Shown here piece after piece: positions 8,122-17,750 of a stretch of 64,000 nt of DNA. The stretch is from GCA-002712045 sp028112705 (lineage in GTDB: Bacteria > Pseudomonadota > Alphaproteobacteria > Rhodobacterales > Rhodobacteraceae): the NCBI GenBank assembly GCA_028112705.1, contig JAOGYN010000002.1, positions 62,001 to 126,000 on the forward strand, in the 5' to 3' direction. The translations under genes and the position numbers were made by a program. Within the stretch, counting starts at the first letter, position 1, and each line of letters opens with the position of its first letter. Below the pieces are notes generated by a model. It saw only the letters and a program-made list of their open reading frames with translations. It ran no database searches and had not been told where the DNA came from.

Positions 8122-9516
8122 ATGAAATACGTTTCGACAAGAGGCTCTGCCCCCGAATTAAACTTTGAAGATGTAATGTTGACTGGTCTTGCTCGGGATG
8201 GAGGACTTTACGTTCCAAAAGAATGGCCGTTTTTCAGCGAAAAAGCGATAATAGAGATGGCAAGCTGCTCTTATGAAGAAATAGCATTTACAATCATGAA
8301 GCCATTTATTGGATCGACCTTTAGTGATGAAGAATTTAAAGAAATAATTAATAAAGCGTACAGAGGATTTGGTAAGGAAGAACGTTGCCCATTAACAAAT
8401 ATAGGTGGGAAAAACTTTCTTTTAGAACTCTATCATGGGCCTACTTTGGCGTTTAAAGACGTGGCCATGCAACTAATTGGCCAAATGTTTGAATTATCAC
8501 TGCAGCGTAAATCTCAAAAGATTGTTATTGTGGGCGCTACTTCTGGTGACACCGGTTCGGCAGCAATAGAGGCATTTCGAGGCCTTGATTCTGTAGAGGT
8601 TTTTATCATGTATCCAGATGGCGCTGTTTCGGAAGTTCAGCGTCGTCAAATGACTACAGCAGTTGAAAGTAATGTTAATGCTTTGGCAGTTGATGGAAAT
8701 TTTGATGATTGCCAGTCACTTTTAAAAGAAATGTTTAATGATCTTGATTTTCGAGACGAAGTAAATTTAGCGAGTGTTAATTCAATAAATTGGGCAAGGG
8801 TGATGGCCCAAGTCGTATATTATTTTACATCGGCAATATCTCTAGGGGCACCAAAAAATAAAGTTAATTTTACTGTTCCGACTGGCAACTTTGGGGATAT
8901 TTTTGCAGGTTATGTTGCTAAAAAGATGGGCTTGCCAATTGAAAAATTAATTATAGCTACTAATCAGAATGATATTTTACACCGTGTTTTGGAAAGTGGA
9001 ATTTATAAAATTGAAAAAGTAAAACCGTCAATCAGTCCATCAATGGATATTCAAGTGAGTTCAAATTTTGAAAGAGCTTTATTTGATATATATGGTCAAA
9101 ACTCTGAGCTTGTTTGTGAATTAATGCATAGTTTAAAATCAACTAAAGAATTTGAGCTTAGCTCAGTTGAAACTAAAATGTTGCAAGATGTATTTGAGAG
9201 TGGAACGTCGTCTGAAGAAGAAACTAGTGCTACCATTCATTCAATTTATCAAGATACAGGAATGCTCTTATGCCCACATTCGGCGATAGGTGTAAAAGTA
9301 GCCCTTGAAAAGAATAAAGAACAAGATATTCCAATGATCATTTTGGCCACTGCAGCAGCTGCCAAATTTCCTGATGCAGTAAAGAGTGCTTGTGGAGTTC
9401 CCCCCAAACTACCAGACAATATGAGTGATTTGTTTAAAAGAGCCGAGCGGTTAACAAAGGTTTCAAATAACGTAGATGAAATAAAAGCTATAATTAGTAA
9501 AGGTATAAATATATGA
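8122..9516 (+). CDS. thrC: Threonine synthase
   Basis: PLP enzyme converting O-phosphohomoserine to threonine. The 464-residue protein begins MKYVSTRG, then LARDGGLYVPKEWP. The PLP lysine is Lys112 in HGPTLAFKD, and GATSGDTGSAAIEA is the phosphate-binding loop. The AAGG at 8109-8112 is nine bases before ATG 8122 but only three before the ATG at 8116, so I prefer 8122. It overlaps the following peptidase gene by 4 bases. The pathway partner hom is at 43.7 kb in the same window. Confidence 0.95.
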   Translation: MKYVSTRGSAPELNFEDVMLTGLARDGGLYVPKEWPFFSEKAIIEMASCSYEEIAFTIMKPFIGSTFSDEEFKEIINKAYRGFGKEERCPLTNIGGKNFLLELYHGPTLAFKDVAMQLIGQMFELSLQRKSQKIVIVGATSGDTGSAAIEAFRGLDSVEVFIMYPDGAVSEVQRRQMTTAVESNVNALAVDGNFDDCQSLLKEMFNDLDFRDEVNLASVNSINWARVMAQVVYYFTSAISLGAPKNKVNFTVPTGNFGDIFAGYVAKKMGLPIEKLIIATNQNDILHRVLESGIYKIEKVKPSISPSMDIQVSSNFERALFDIYGQNSELVCELMHSLKSTKEFELSSVETKMLQDVFESGTSSEEETSATIHSIYQDTGMLLCPHSAIGVKVALEKNKEQDIPMIILATAAAAKFPDAVKSACGVPPKLPDNMSDLFKRAERLTKVSNNVDEIKAIISKGINI

Positions 9517-10775
9517 GTATTTCGTTAACTACACTCGATAACGGCTTCAGGGTTGTGACAGAAAATATGCCCGGATTGAAATCAGCCTCAGTTGGGATTT
9601 GGATCAATACTGGAGGGCGAAATGAAACCTTAAAACAAAATGGTATAGCACATTTCCTAGAGCATATGGCATTTAAAGGGACTCATAAACGTTCCGCTCT
9701 TGATATTGCTCAGGCCATTGAAGATGTTGGCGGTTATATTAATGCTTACACAAGTCGAGAGATGACAGCTTACTACGCAAGAGTTTTAGAAAATGATGTG
9801 CCATTAGCGATAGATGTAATTAGTGATATATTATTAAATCCAATTTTTGATAAGCAAGAATTGGAAACTGAGAGAGGTGTGATTTTACAAGAGATAGGTC
9901 AAACTATGGATACACCTGATGATATTATTTTTGATTGGTTGCAAGAGGCCGCATACCCCAATCAATCCTTAGGACGTACTATTTTGGGATCAAGTGAGCG
10001 AGTTAGTAACTTTAGCCAAGAAGATCTATTGAAATTTGTTTCGGAACATTACGGACCAGAACAAATGGTTTTATCAGCAGCAGGTGCGGTCAACCATAAT
10101 CAAATAGTTTCTCAGATTAAGGCTTTATTTGATAAAAAAGCACCTATTTTAAAAACAAAAACGCCTCCAAGTATTTATCATGGAGGTGAGATACAGGTGG
10201 AAAAAGATTTAGAGCAGGCACATTTTGCTTTGGCCTTTGAAACACCAGGATATTTGGATGAATCAATCTACACCTCTCAAATCTATTCTATCGCTTTGGG
10301 GGGTGGAATGTCATCAAGGCTATTCCAGGAGATCAGAGAAAAAAGAGGCCTATGCTATACTATATTTGCTCAAGGTGGAGCCTACTCTGATACAGGTTTG
10401 CTGACGATATATAGCGGTACCAGTTCTGAAAACCTAAAGGATTTATCTAATATAACAATATCTGAGATGAAGCGTGCTGCGATTGATTTTGAACAAGCTG
10501 AATTAGATCGTTCAAGAGTGCAAATGAAAGCAGGAATGTTAATGGGCCTTGAGAGCGCTTCTTCAAGAGCAGAACGATTGGCCAGAATGCTAATAATCTG
10601 GAATCGAATTCCATCTTTAGATGAAGTTGTGAAAAAAATTGATGCAGTCAATTTAGAAGAAGTTCGTAATTTTGCTCAGAATGTAATTCGGGACAAAAAA
10701 CCTACATTATCTACATATGGTCCTGTCTCAAATGTTATTTCATTCAATGAACTGACAGATATGCTGGCAGCTTAA
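9513..10775 (+). CDS. M16 family zinc peptidase (mitochondrial-processing-peptidase-like)
   Basis: Cytoplasmic or periplasmic M16 metallopeptidase; no signal peptide is seen. The inverted zinc motif HxxEH is HFLEH at His47, Glu50 and His51. The distal glutamate region ETERGVILQEI follows about 75 residues later, so the protein is of the active (beta-type) kind. A glycine-rich GGGMSSRLFQEIREKRGL loop sits near residue 270. Length 420 is normal. Translationally coupled to thrC (ATGA) and to the acetyltransferase (TAATG), which is the usual roseobacter order. Confidence 0.93.
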   Translation: MSISLTTLDNGFRVVTENMPGLKSASVGIWINTGGRNETLKQNGIAHFLEHMAFKGTHKRSALDIAQAIEDVGGYINAYTSREMTAYYARVLENDVPLAIDVISDILLNPIFDKQELETERGVILQEIGQTMDTPDDIIFDWLQEAAYPNQSLGRTILGSSERVSNFSQEDLLKFVSEHYGPEQMVLSAAGAVNHNQIVSQIKALFDKKAPILKTKTPPSIYHGGEIQVEKDLEQAHFALAFETPGYLDESIYTSQIYSIALGGGMSSRLFQEIREKRGLCYTIFAQGGAYSDTGLLTIYSGTSSENLKDLSNITISEMKRAAIDFEQAELDRSRVQMKAGMLMGLESASSRAERLARMLIIWNRIPSLDEVVKKIDAVNLEEVRNFAQNVIRDKKPTLSTYGPVSNVISFNELTDMLAA

Positions 10776-11359
10776 TGTTCCGTAAGATGCCAAATATTAA
10801 TATTGAGACCGAAAATCTTACGATGAGATTACCCCAAATGATTGATCGAGACGAATGGATTAACTTACGAAGAAAAAGTGCTGATTTTTTAATGCCTTGG
10901 GAACCAAACTGGCGAGATGATCATTTGACAAAGAAATCATTTGCTCAACGAGTTGAATGGGCTCGAAAATCTGTCCAAAATAATACGGCAATTCCTTTAT
11001 TTATTATTAGACGTTCAGACCAATTACTGGTTGGCGCTATAACTCTTGATAATATTAGGCGAGGTCCTGCACAAACCGCAACGATTGGATATTGGACCGG
11101 TGAACCGTATATACGTCAAGGTTTTATGGGAGATGCTTTACCAGCAGTTGTGTATTATGCTTTTGAGACGTTAGATTTGAGTCGTATAGAAGCTGCATGT
11201 CTACCAAAAAACTTAGCGTCCCGACGGGTATTGGAAAAATCCGGTTTTAAATATGAAGGTGTTGCCCAAAGCTATTTACAAATTTCAGGCCGTTGGCGAA
11301 ATCATGTACTTTATGCAAACCTTAGAAATGATAGACGTGGAAAATCTATCGCTGGATAA
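10775..11359 (+). CDS. GNAT family N-acetyltransferase (RimJ/RimL-like)
   Basis: A 194-residue GCN5-related acetyltransferase. It has the RimJ/RimL layout: an N-terminal LTMRLPQMIDRDEWINLRR strand-helix, the acetyl-CoA pocket near IGYWTGEPYIRQGFMGDAL, and the late ASRRVLEKSGFKYEGVAQ motif. RimJ acetylates ribosomal protein S5, but related enzymes have other targets, so the substrate is not certain. The start codon shares one base with the stop of the M16 peptidase gene. Confidence 0.85.
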   Translation: MFRKMPNINIETENLTMRLPQMIDRDEWINLRRKSADFLMPWEPNWRDDHLTKKSFAQRVEWARKSVQNNTAIPLFIIRRSDQLLVGAITLDNIRRGPAQTATIGYWTGEPYIRQGFMGDALPAVVYYAFETLDLSRIEAACLPKNLASRRVLEKSGFKYEGVAQSYLQISGRWRNHVLYANLRNDRRGKSIAG

Positions 11360-11433
11360 TTATTAATTTATTTTAATTATGTTAAAATGAATTTATAATA
11401 AGAATTATCTTAATTTTAATTTAGGACTTCTCA

Positions 11434-12849
11434 TTGCTTAATTCATTAATCCCCAATTTTGTTAAAACTGTTGAAGGTAGGTTGCCTCAAGGTACACTTC
11501 GTGAAGTAAAATCAAAATACCTTGAAGAACCAAGAGGCCTTTTGAATGGAAATAATAGTTCAATATTAGCTTTGCCCAGAACAACTAAAGAAGCTTCAAT
11601 AATTGTGAAAGCTTGTCAAAAAGAAAAAATCAGTATCATCCCATATTCCGGTGGCACTGGTTTAGTGGGTGGACAAGTCGATCCTAGACATGAGGCTTCT
11701 GTCATACTTTCCACAGAGAGAATGAAAAATATTAGAGATTTCTATGTAGATGAGAAAGTTATAATCGTGGAATCAGGCGTTATTTTAGAACACCTACAGG
11801 AAGAAGTTAGTAAAAATAATTTACTTTTTCCACTTGCGTTAGCCTCTCAAGGATCATGTCGAATTGGTGGTAATCTGGCCACAAATGCTGGTGGTGTTCA
11901 AGTTTTAAAATATGGCAACATCAGAGATTTTTGTCTTGGAGTTGAAGCTGTATTGCCAAATGGTGAAATTTTTAATGGGTTAAATCGATTGCGTAAAGAT
12001 AATACGGGTTATGATTTGAAAAACTTACTTATTGGTTCTGAGGGAACACTGGGCTTAATTACTGCTGCCAGTTTTAGATTGTTTCCAAAACCGAACAAAA
12101 TTTGTACTGCGATCTTAGATGTAAAATCACCTTCAGAAGCATTAGAACTGTTAAATTTTGCTCAAGAATTTATGGATGAAAGGGTTTCATCATTTGAATT
12201 AATAGGCCGTAAAGCAGTTGAGTTTGTGACAAAATGCTTACCAGAAATTAAGGTGCCCATTAGTGCTGAGTCAGAATGGTTTGTATTAATTGAATCTACC
12301 TCAAGTAGTGACAAAGATATTCATGCAAAATTCGAACAATTTATGCATTTAATATTTGACAAGAAATTTGTGCAGGATGGGGTGATTGCGCAATCTGAAG
12401 CTCAACGTAGAACATTTTGGAAATTTAGGGAAAGTATTCCCGAAGCAAACAGACTTGTCGGTTCAATTGGCAGTACTGATATTTCTTTGCCCCTAGGAGA
12501 AATAGCCGAATTTATTAAAACGGTTAGCCATGAAATTAGTCTTATATCAGACTGTCAAATTAATTGTTTTGGCCATGTTGGAGATGGGAATTTGCATTTT
12601 AATTTATTTAGAAATTGGGATAAAACAAAATCTAGTTATGATAGTATTGCACCAAAATTGACTAACTTAATTTATGATGAGGTGGTAAGGCGAAATGGTT
12701 CAATTTCTGCCGAACATGGAATTGGTAGATTAAACAAAGCCCGATTGTTACAATCCTCAGACAAAATAAAAATAGAAACTATGAAAGCAATTAAAAGTGC
12801 AATTGATCCTCATGGTATATTTAATCCAGGAGCTTTAATTGATCTTTAA
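11434..12849 (+). CDS. FAD-linked 2-hydroxyacid dehydrogenase (GlcD / D-2-hydroxyglutarate dehydrogenase family)
   Basis: VAO-family flavoprotein oxidising a D-2-hydroxyacid such as D-lactate, glycolate or D-2-hydroxyglutarate. The N-terminal FAD domain shows PYSGGTGLVGGQVDP and GSCRIGGNLATNAGG. The C-terminal domain has the metal/substrate motif FGHVGDGNLHFN and the ending SAEHGIGRLNK. 471 residues is usual. The start is a TTG preceded by AGGA at 11423-11426, 7 bases away; no ATG fits better. The exact substrate cannot be told from sequence. It is convergent with apt, with 14 bases between. Confidence 0.85.
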   Translation: MLNSLIPNFVKTVEGRLPQGTLREVKSKYLEEPRGLLNGNNSSILALPRTTKEASIIVKACQKEKISIIPYSGGTGLVGGQVDPRHEASVILSTERMKNIRDFYVDEKVIIVESGVILEHLQEEVSKNNLLFPLALASQGSCRIGGNLATNAGGVQVLKYGNIRDFCLGVEAVLPNGEIFNGLNRLRKDNTGYDLKNLLIGSEGTLGLITAASFRLFPKPNKICTAILDVKSPSEALELLNFAQEFMDERVSSFELIGRKAVEFVTKCLPEIKVPISAESEWFVLIESTSSSDKDIHAKFEQFMHLIFDKKFVQDGVIAQSEAQRRTFWKFRESIPEANRLVGSIGSTDISLPLGEIAEFIKTVSHEISLISDCQINCFGHVGDGNLHFNLFRNWDKTKSSYDSIAPKLTNLIYDEVVRRNGSISAEHGIGRLNKARLLQSSDKIKIETMKAIKSAIDPHGIFNPGALIDL

Positions 12850-12863
12850 TTTTGCCAATTAAA

Positions 12864-13418
12864 TTATTCGCCTTCAAAATCACATAAAGCGTTTACTTCA
12901 AAGCCCATCTTTTCTAAATGCTGTCGCCCACCCAATCCTGGTAGATCAATTATAAATGAACATGAAACAATTTCACCACCTAACTTTTCTATTAGTTTAA
13001 TTCCTGCTTCTGCTGTTCCCCCAGTTGCTAGAAGATCATCAACTAATAAGATCCGATCACCAGCTTCTATGCAATCGTCATGTAATTCCAAAGTGGCACT
13101 ACCATATTCTAATTCATAATCTTGCGATATCACACTTCCAGGTAGTTTTCCGGCTTTTCTTATTGGTACAAAGCCTACAGATAATCTATCGGCTATAGCA
13201 CCACCAAGGATAAAGCCACGAGCTTCTAAACCAGCTACCTTATTAATCTTTATATCCAAATATGGCTTAATCATCTGGTTGATTGCTAATTTCAATCCTT
13301 CCCCATTTAAAAATAAAGTTGTGACATCTCGAAACATTATGCCTTTTTTTGGAAAGTCGGGTATTGTTCTAATATAGTCTTTGATTTGCACTTTATTATT
13401 CACTATTGTTAATTTCAT
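12864..13418 (-). CDS. apt: Adenine phosphoribosyltransferase
   Basis: Purine salvage enzyme making AMP from adenine and PRPP. The 184-residue protein begins its conserved part with IRTIPDFPKKGIMFRD, then AGLEARGFILGGAIA, and the PRPP-binding loop ILLVDDLLATGGTAEA. All are diagnostic of Apt. Single-gene transcription unit, divergent from the tungstate transporter. Confidence 0.95.
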   Translation of the reverse strand: MKLTIVNNKVQIKDYIRTIPDFPKKGIMFRDVTTLFLNGEGLKLAINQMIKPYLDIKINKVAGLEARGFILGGAIADRLSVGFVPIRKAGKLPGSVISQDYELEYGSATLELHDDCIEAGDRILLVDDLLATGGTAEAGIKLIEKLGGEIVSCSFIIDLPGLGGRQHLEKMGFEVNALCDFEGE

Positions 13419-13509
13419 TATTAATAATATAGACCAGTTTTGTATAAGCTTAAAAGGTTATTTTTAAGTTAGTAGAAATTATAATTAAGGATTAAAAATA
13501 GGGTGGGCG

Positions 13510-14217
13510 ATGTCTGATTTATTTCAGGGTTTAATTCAAGCATTAACGTTAATCTTTAATTTAGATCCCGATCTATATTCAATTTCTAGCCGATCATTAC
13601 AGGTAACGTTATCTGCGACTATTATTGCGTCCTTAATTGGTATTCCATTTGGTTCTTGGTTAGCTATTTCTATGTTTAGATACAGAAGTTTAGTTATTGT
13701 GATAATTAATGCATTAATGGGTTTACCACCTGTGGTGGTGGGATTGATTGTTTATGTATTGCTTTCTAAATCAGGCCCATTTGGAGTGTTTAACCTTTTG
13801 TTTACACCAACCGCTATGATAATTGCTCAAGTTTTAATTATCTTGCCTATTGTTGCCTCTGTATCGCACCGAACTATCAGAATGCTTTGGATGGAATACC
13901 GGGATTTTTTTGTTTCATTGAATGCAAGTAGGTGGCAAATTATTTTTACGCTTATAAAAGATGCTAAACGTTCTTTGATTACGGCATCCTTGGCTGGTTT
14001 TGGACGAGGTATAGGTGAAGTTGGTGCGATTATGATTGTTGGTGGTAACATTGATCACGCTACACGTGTTTTAACCACTGCAATTTCTTTAGAAACAAGC
14101 CGAGGTAATTTTACTCTCGCAATGGCGTTGGGGATAGTGCTCATTTTTTTAGCAATTCTGATAAACTTACTGATACATTTAACTATAAAGTCAAAATATG
14201 AGCAGACAGATGATTGA
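13510..14217 (+). CDS. tupB: Tungstate ABC transporter permease TupB
   Basis: Inner-membrane permease of a TupABC importer. The 235-residue protein has five or six hydrophobic segments. The cytoplasmic EAA-type loop reads RGIGEVGAIMIVGGNI near residues 160-175, as in TupB and the related molybdate/sulfate permeases. The oxyanion assignment comes mainly from tupA downstream. The order tupB-tupC-tupA differs from the more common tupA-first order. Overlaps tupC by 20 bases. Confidence 0.85.
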   Translation: MSDLFQGLIQALTLIFNLDPDLYSISSRSLQVTLSATIIASLIGIPFGSWLAISMFRYRSLVIVIINALMGLPPVVVGLIVYVLLSKSGPFGVFNLLFTPTAMIIAQVLIILPIVASVSHRTIRMLWMEYRDFFVSLNASRWQIIFTLIKDAKRSLITASLAGFGRGIGEVGAIMIVGGNIDHATRVLTTAISLETSRGNFTLAMALGIVLIFLAILINLLIHLTIKSKYEQTDD

Positions 14218-14914
14218 ATGTAAAATAACAGGAGTTGACGTTTCAATTGAAAAGAATAATTCTAAATTGTTAGGGCCAGTCTCTTTTGAATTAACAAATT
14301 CTAACTGCACAATTGTCTTAGGTCCAAATGGGGCAGGAAAGACATCTCTTTTACGCCTACTGCATGGCTTAGATAAGCCTACAACTGGCTCAATCACATG
14401 GGACCCTTTAGCTAAAATAGAAGAGCAAAGTTTTGTTTTTCAATCCCCAGTGATTCTTAAGCGTAATGTAATAGAAAATGTGTATTACCCTTTAATGTTA
14501 AAAGGTACTTCAAAAAAAGAAGCCATAACTCAAGCGGAGTACTGGTTAGAAAGAATATCTTTAGACCATAAAGCTTATGCGCCAGCAATTTCACTTTCAG
14601 GGGGTGAAAAACAAAGAATGGTTATGGCGAGATCCTTAATAAATGATCCAAAATTGATTTTTTTAGATGAACCTACTGTTAATTTAGATGGAAAATCTAA
14701 ATCCCAAATTGAAGAACTATTAAAGCACGTGATAAATAATGGCACCAAAATTATTATGGCGACACACGATTTGGGCCAGGCAAAAAGGTTAGGAAATGAT
14801 ATATTGTTTTTACATCATGGAAAATTGTTAGAAGTTGGTAGCGCCGCCTCATTTTTTAAAAATCCTAAAACAAAAGAAGGTTTAACTTTTTTGCGTGGAG
14901 AGATTTTACAGTGA
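14198..14914 (+). CDS. tupC: Tungstate ABC transporter ATP-binding protein TupC
   Basis: ATPase of the TupABC importer. Walker A is GPNGAGKTS (about residues 45-53), the Q-loop lies in SFVFQSPVILKRNV, the ABC signature is LSGGEKQRM and Walker B is LIFLDEPTVNLD, followed by the switch histidine in MATHD. The 238 residues end after the core; there is no C-terminal TOBE domain of the ModC kind, which favours Tup over Mod. It overlaps both neighbours. Confidence 0.87.
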   Translation: MSRQMIECKITGVDVSIEKNNSKLLGPVSFELTNSNCTIVLGPNGAGKTSLLRLLHGLDKPTTGSITWDPLAKIEEQSFVFQSPVILKRNVIENVYYPLMLKGTSKKEAITQAEYWLERISLDHKAYAPAISLSGGEKQRMVMARSLINDPKLIFLDEPTVNLDGKSKSQIEELLKHVINNGTKIIMATHDLGQAKRLGNDILFLHHGKLLEVGSAASFFKNPKTKEGLTFLRGEILQ

Positions 14915-15729
14915 GAAAGCTTTTCTTGTCATTTACAGTTATTTTAATTCAGTTTTTTTACCTTTCGGCTGGGTTTGCTGCGGAACGAAATTTTAAGCTA
15001 GCCGTTACAACTTCATTTCATAATTCTGGATTAGCAGATGTATTAATTCCAAAGTTAGAGATGGATACTGGATTGATGGTTGACCTATTAGTGGTGGGCA
15101 CAGGGCAAGCTCTTAAACTAGGAAGTAGAGGTGATGTTGATGCCATTTTAGTTCACTCCAGATCAGCAGAAGAAATATTTGTTGAAAATGGGTTTGCACC
15201 ATATCGCAGAGAGATTATGTATAATGATTTTGTAGTTATTGGATCTAAGTCTGATCCCGCGGGAATTAAGAAATTAAAAAACTTAACTGCAATTTTGAAA
15301 GCAATTAAAAATAGTGAATCTAGGTTTATTAGTCGAGGTGACGACAGTGGAACGCATAAAATGGAATTAGCTTTATGGTTGCAGGCTGACCAAACTCCCA
15401 AAAATTTTTCTGTCAATTGGTATTGGGAAGTAGGTGCTGGCATGGGTGCAGCTCTAAATATGGCATCAGAACTTTCGGCATATGTAATTAGTGATAGAGC
15501 AAGTTGGTTAAATTTTGATAGAAAGGGAGATTTGGATATTTTATTTGAGGGTGATGAAAAATTATTTAACCAATATTCTTATCTACCGATATCGAAGGAA
15601 AAGTATCCAAATATTGCATATAAAAATGCTCGCTTGGTAGAGGATTGGTTAGTATCTTCAAAGGCTGGGCATTTGATGCAAAATTATAAAATTAGAGGTC
15701 AGAATCTCTTTTTTTCTAACTCTAAATGA
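14911..15729 (+). CDS. tupA: Tungstate-binding periplasmic protein TupA
   Basis: Substrate-binding protein of the importer. A signal peptide (about residues 1-23, ending GFAAE) leads a 272-residue protein with TupA hallmarks: TTSFHNSGLADVLIP, VVGTGQALKLG, DVDAILVHS, MYNDFVVIG and SRGDDSGTHKME. In characterised TupA proteins the TTS and RGDDSGTH regions bind tungstate. This suggests tungsten supply for an enzyme such as a tungsten formate or aldehyde dehydrogenase; none is encoded in the window. Confidence 0.9.
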   Translation: MRKLFLSFTVILIQFFYLSAGFAAERNFKLAVTTSFHNSGLADVLIPKLEMDTGLMVDLLVVGTGQALKLGSRGDVDAILVHSRSAEEIFVENGFAPYRREIMYNDFVVIGSKSDPAGIKKLKNLTAILKAIKNSESRFISRGDDSGTHKMELALWLQADQTPKNFSVNWYWEVGAGMGAALNMASELSAYVISDRASWLNFDRKGDLDILFEGDEKLFNQYSYLPISKEKYPNIAYKNARLVEDWLVSSKAGHLMQNYKIRGQNLFFSNSK

Positions 15730-15758
15730 CTTTTAATTATATTTATTAGTTTTTGGTC

Positions 15759-15787
15759 TTGAAGGTTTAGCATTTGTTGCGTATTCG
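15759..15787 (+). promoter_or_regulatory. Putative promoter of tRNA-Gln
   Basis: TTGAAG at 15759-15764, a 17-base spacer and TATTCG at 15782-15787 give a sigma-70-like promoter. Its start site would fall a few bases before the tRNA at 15800. Confidence 0.45.
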
Positions 15788-15799
15788 GTTTCTCGCTAC

Positions 15800-15874
15800 T
15801 GGGATGTGGCCAAGTGGTAAGGCAACGCTTTTTGGTAGCGTGTACCGTAGGTTCGAATCCTACCATCCCAGCCA
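15800..15874 (+). tRNA. tRNA-Gln (anticodon UUG)
   Basis: Complete cloverleaf of 75 bases with the CCA encoded. The acceptor stem is TGGGATG/CATCCCA, and the anticodon stem ACGCT/AGCGT closes the loop TTTTGGT, giving anticodon TTG. The T-stem is GTAGG/CCTAC around TTCGAAT. The UUG anticodon would read CAA and, by wobble, CAG. Confidence 0.95.
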
Positions 15875-15914
15875 AGCACAACTTACTTAATATTTTGTTG
15901 GCTATGAGCCAATA

Positions 15915-17537
15915 TCAATTATCTTTGAGTATCTTTTCTGCCGCCCTACCTGCAATCATCATGGTAGGAGCGTTAGTATTCCCAGATACTAATGCTGGCA
16001 TAATAGAGCAATCTGCCACCCTTAGTCCCTCTACACCATTTACTCTTAAATCCAAATCGACGACTGCATGTTTTTGTGGCCCCATTTTACACGTACCGGC
16101 TGGGTGGTAAATTGTCCTAGCTTGCTGTCGGATACTGTCATCAAGAGTATTTGATCCAATCTTAGAGGAAACACCATTTCCAGGCCAAATTTCCTCTGTA
16201 ACTAATTTTTTTAAAGGATTTTGATTAAATATCTCTCTTGCAAGCCTAACGCCTCGGCGCAATGTATCTAAATCACCATCATCATAAAGGACATTTGAAT
16301 AAAATTTAAGTGAAGATGTTGGATTGGTTGTATCTAGATGTAAGCGACTGGTCGATTTAGGTCTCATAGTCATTGGATGAACTTGAACTGCATGAAAAGG
16401 TAAAGGAGGTTGTCCTGGAGGACCTGGTGCAAATGGGGAGAAATTAAATTGAACATCTGGACGGCCTTGGCCACTTGTGTCTGCACAAGCGCCAGCCTCT
16501 AATAAGTTTGAGGTCAGTAGGCCACGGTTGAAGAGATAATATTCCAATCCATTCTTGATTACTTTCAATCCTTTGTTTTCACCATGTAAGCCAGTATTTT
16601 TTTTCAATCTCATTGTTACTGGCGCACCTACGTGGTCCTGGAGATTGGCACCGACATTGATCGAATTATGTAAAACGTTAATACCGGCTCTTCTTAAATT
16701 CTCTTCTGGACCAATGCCTGACAACATCAAAAGCTTTGGGCTTTGGAAGCTACCAGCAGTCAAAATTATTTCTTTTTTAGCAATTATTTCGCGTGATCCA
16801 AATTTATCCTCAATTTCTACTGCTGTAGCTTTACGATTGGTAAATATAATACGTTGAGCTTTGCATTCTGTAAAAAGTGTTAATGTTTCTGAGTTTATAA
16901 ATGGTTTTAGGAAACTAGTTGCTGCAGAATAGCGCTTTCCCTTAAAGGCTGTTACTTGATACCAGCCAGCACCTTCTTGATTTGCACCGTTAAAGTCATT
17001 GTTTGAGGGTATACCTGCATTTATTGCTGCTTCAATTATAGCTGAGTTAATAGGGTGCTTATATTCTGGATCAGATACAACTAGTTGTCCATTTTGGCCA
17101 TGAAAAGGTTTGTTAAGCCTCGTATTTCTTTCTTGCATGCAAAATGTAGGCAAAACTGCTTTATAGCTCCAGCCAGTACAGCCATGATTTTTTTCCCAGT
17201 CATTATAATCCTGTGCTTGCCCTCTCATATAAATCATTCCATTTATAGAAGATCCTCCACCTAAGACTCGTCCTTGTGGTACAACAAAATTGCGTTCATC
17301 CAAACTCGGATCTGGCTCTGATATGACATTTGTTGAATCTTGAGATTGCATGGCCAAAAAAAAAGTAGCAGGGATATGGATCCAACGGTTTGTGTCTTTA
17401 CGTCCTTCTTCAACTAGAGCAACGCTATATCTACCGTCTTGGGCCAATCGTGAAGCAAGTACGCATCCTGCGGCACCAGCACCAACGACAATGTAATCAA
17501 AGGACACGGTTGAATTTGCATTATTATGTTTTGTCAT
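15915..17537 (-). CDS. GMC family oxidoreductase (choline/alcohol dehydrogenase-like)
   Basis: FAD-dependent alcohol dehydrogenase or oxidase of the glucose-methanol-choline family. The N-terminal dinucleotide fold is DYIVVGAGAAGCVLASRLAQ (from about residue 14). The GMC signature follows as GRVLGGGSSINGMIYMRGQ. The C-terminal catalytic block has HPAGTCKMG and GNTNAPTMMIAGRAAE, which include the active-site His and Asn. The 540 residues are normal. BetA (choline dehydrogenase) is one possibility, but the gene lacks betB/betI neighbours and the family is broad, so the substrate is open. Confidence 0.88.
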   Translation of the reverse strand: MTKHNNANSTVSFDYIVVGAGAAGCVLASRLAQDGRYSVALVEEGRKDTNRWIHIPATFFLAMQSQDSTNVISEPDPSLDERNFVVPQGRVLGGGSSINGMIYMRGQAQDYNDWEKNHGCTGWSYKAVLPTFCMQERNTRLNKPFHGQNGQLVVSDPEYKHPINSAIIEAAINAGIPSNNDFNGANQEGAGWYQVTAFKGKRYSAATSFLKPFINSETLTLFTECKAQRIIFTNRKATAVEIEDKFGSREIIAKKEIILTAGSFQSPKLLMLSGIGPEENLRRAGINVLHNSINVGANLQDHVGAPVTMRLKKNTGLHGENKGLKVIKNGLEYYLFNRGLLTSNLLEAGACADTSGQGRPDVQFNFSPFAPGPPGQPPLPFHAVQVHPMTMRPKSTSRLHLDTTNPTSSLKFYSNVLYDDGDLDTLRRGVRLAREIFNQNPLKKLVTEEIWPGNGVSSKIGSNTLDDSIRQQARTIYHPAGTCKMGPQKHAVVDLDLRVNGVEGLRVADCSIMPALVSGNTNAPTMMIAGRAAEKILKDN

Positions 17538-17750
17538 GGGGTTTCAATAAACTTTTTTCTTGAAATTTCGAATCATATAATTTCTGATATTCTTACTTAA
17601 ATAAAATTACCATGCTATGGAATTATTCACTGATTAAACTATAAACTGAATTTCTCTTTAACTCAAAATGAGATGGGAATTTTGGTTTGCTAATAAACGA
17701 TTGTATATGTACCTGATATATTTACTGTATTTTCTTACAGGAGTATTAAA

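Noticed and set aside
13510..15729. Molybdate (ModABC) or sulfate transporter
   Set aside because: The binding protein has the TupA motifs (VVGTGQALKLG, SRGDDSGTHKME) and the ATPase lacks the C-terminal TOBE extension typical of ModC.
15699..15881. Open frame on the minus strand across tRNA-Gln, with a MVGFEPTVHATKK-like product
   Set aside because: This product is the classic spurious translation of the antisense of a tRNA gene. The tRNA explains the sequence.
15915..17537. Choline dehydrogenase BetA as a firm call
   Set aside because: No betB, betI or betaine genes adjoin, and the GMC family is too broad to assign choline by eye.
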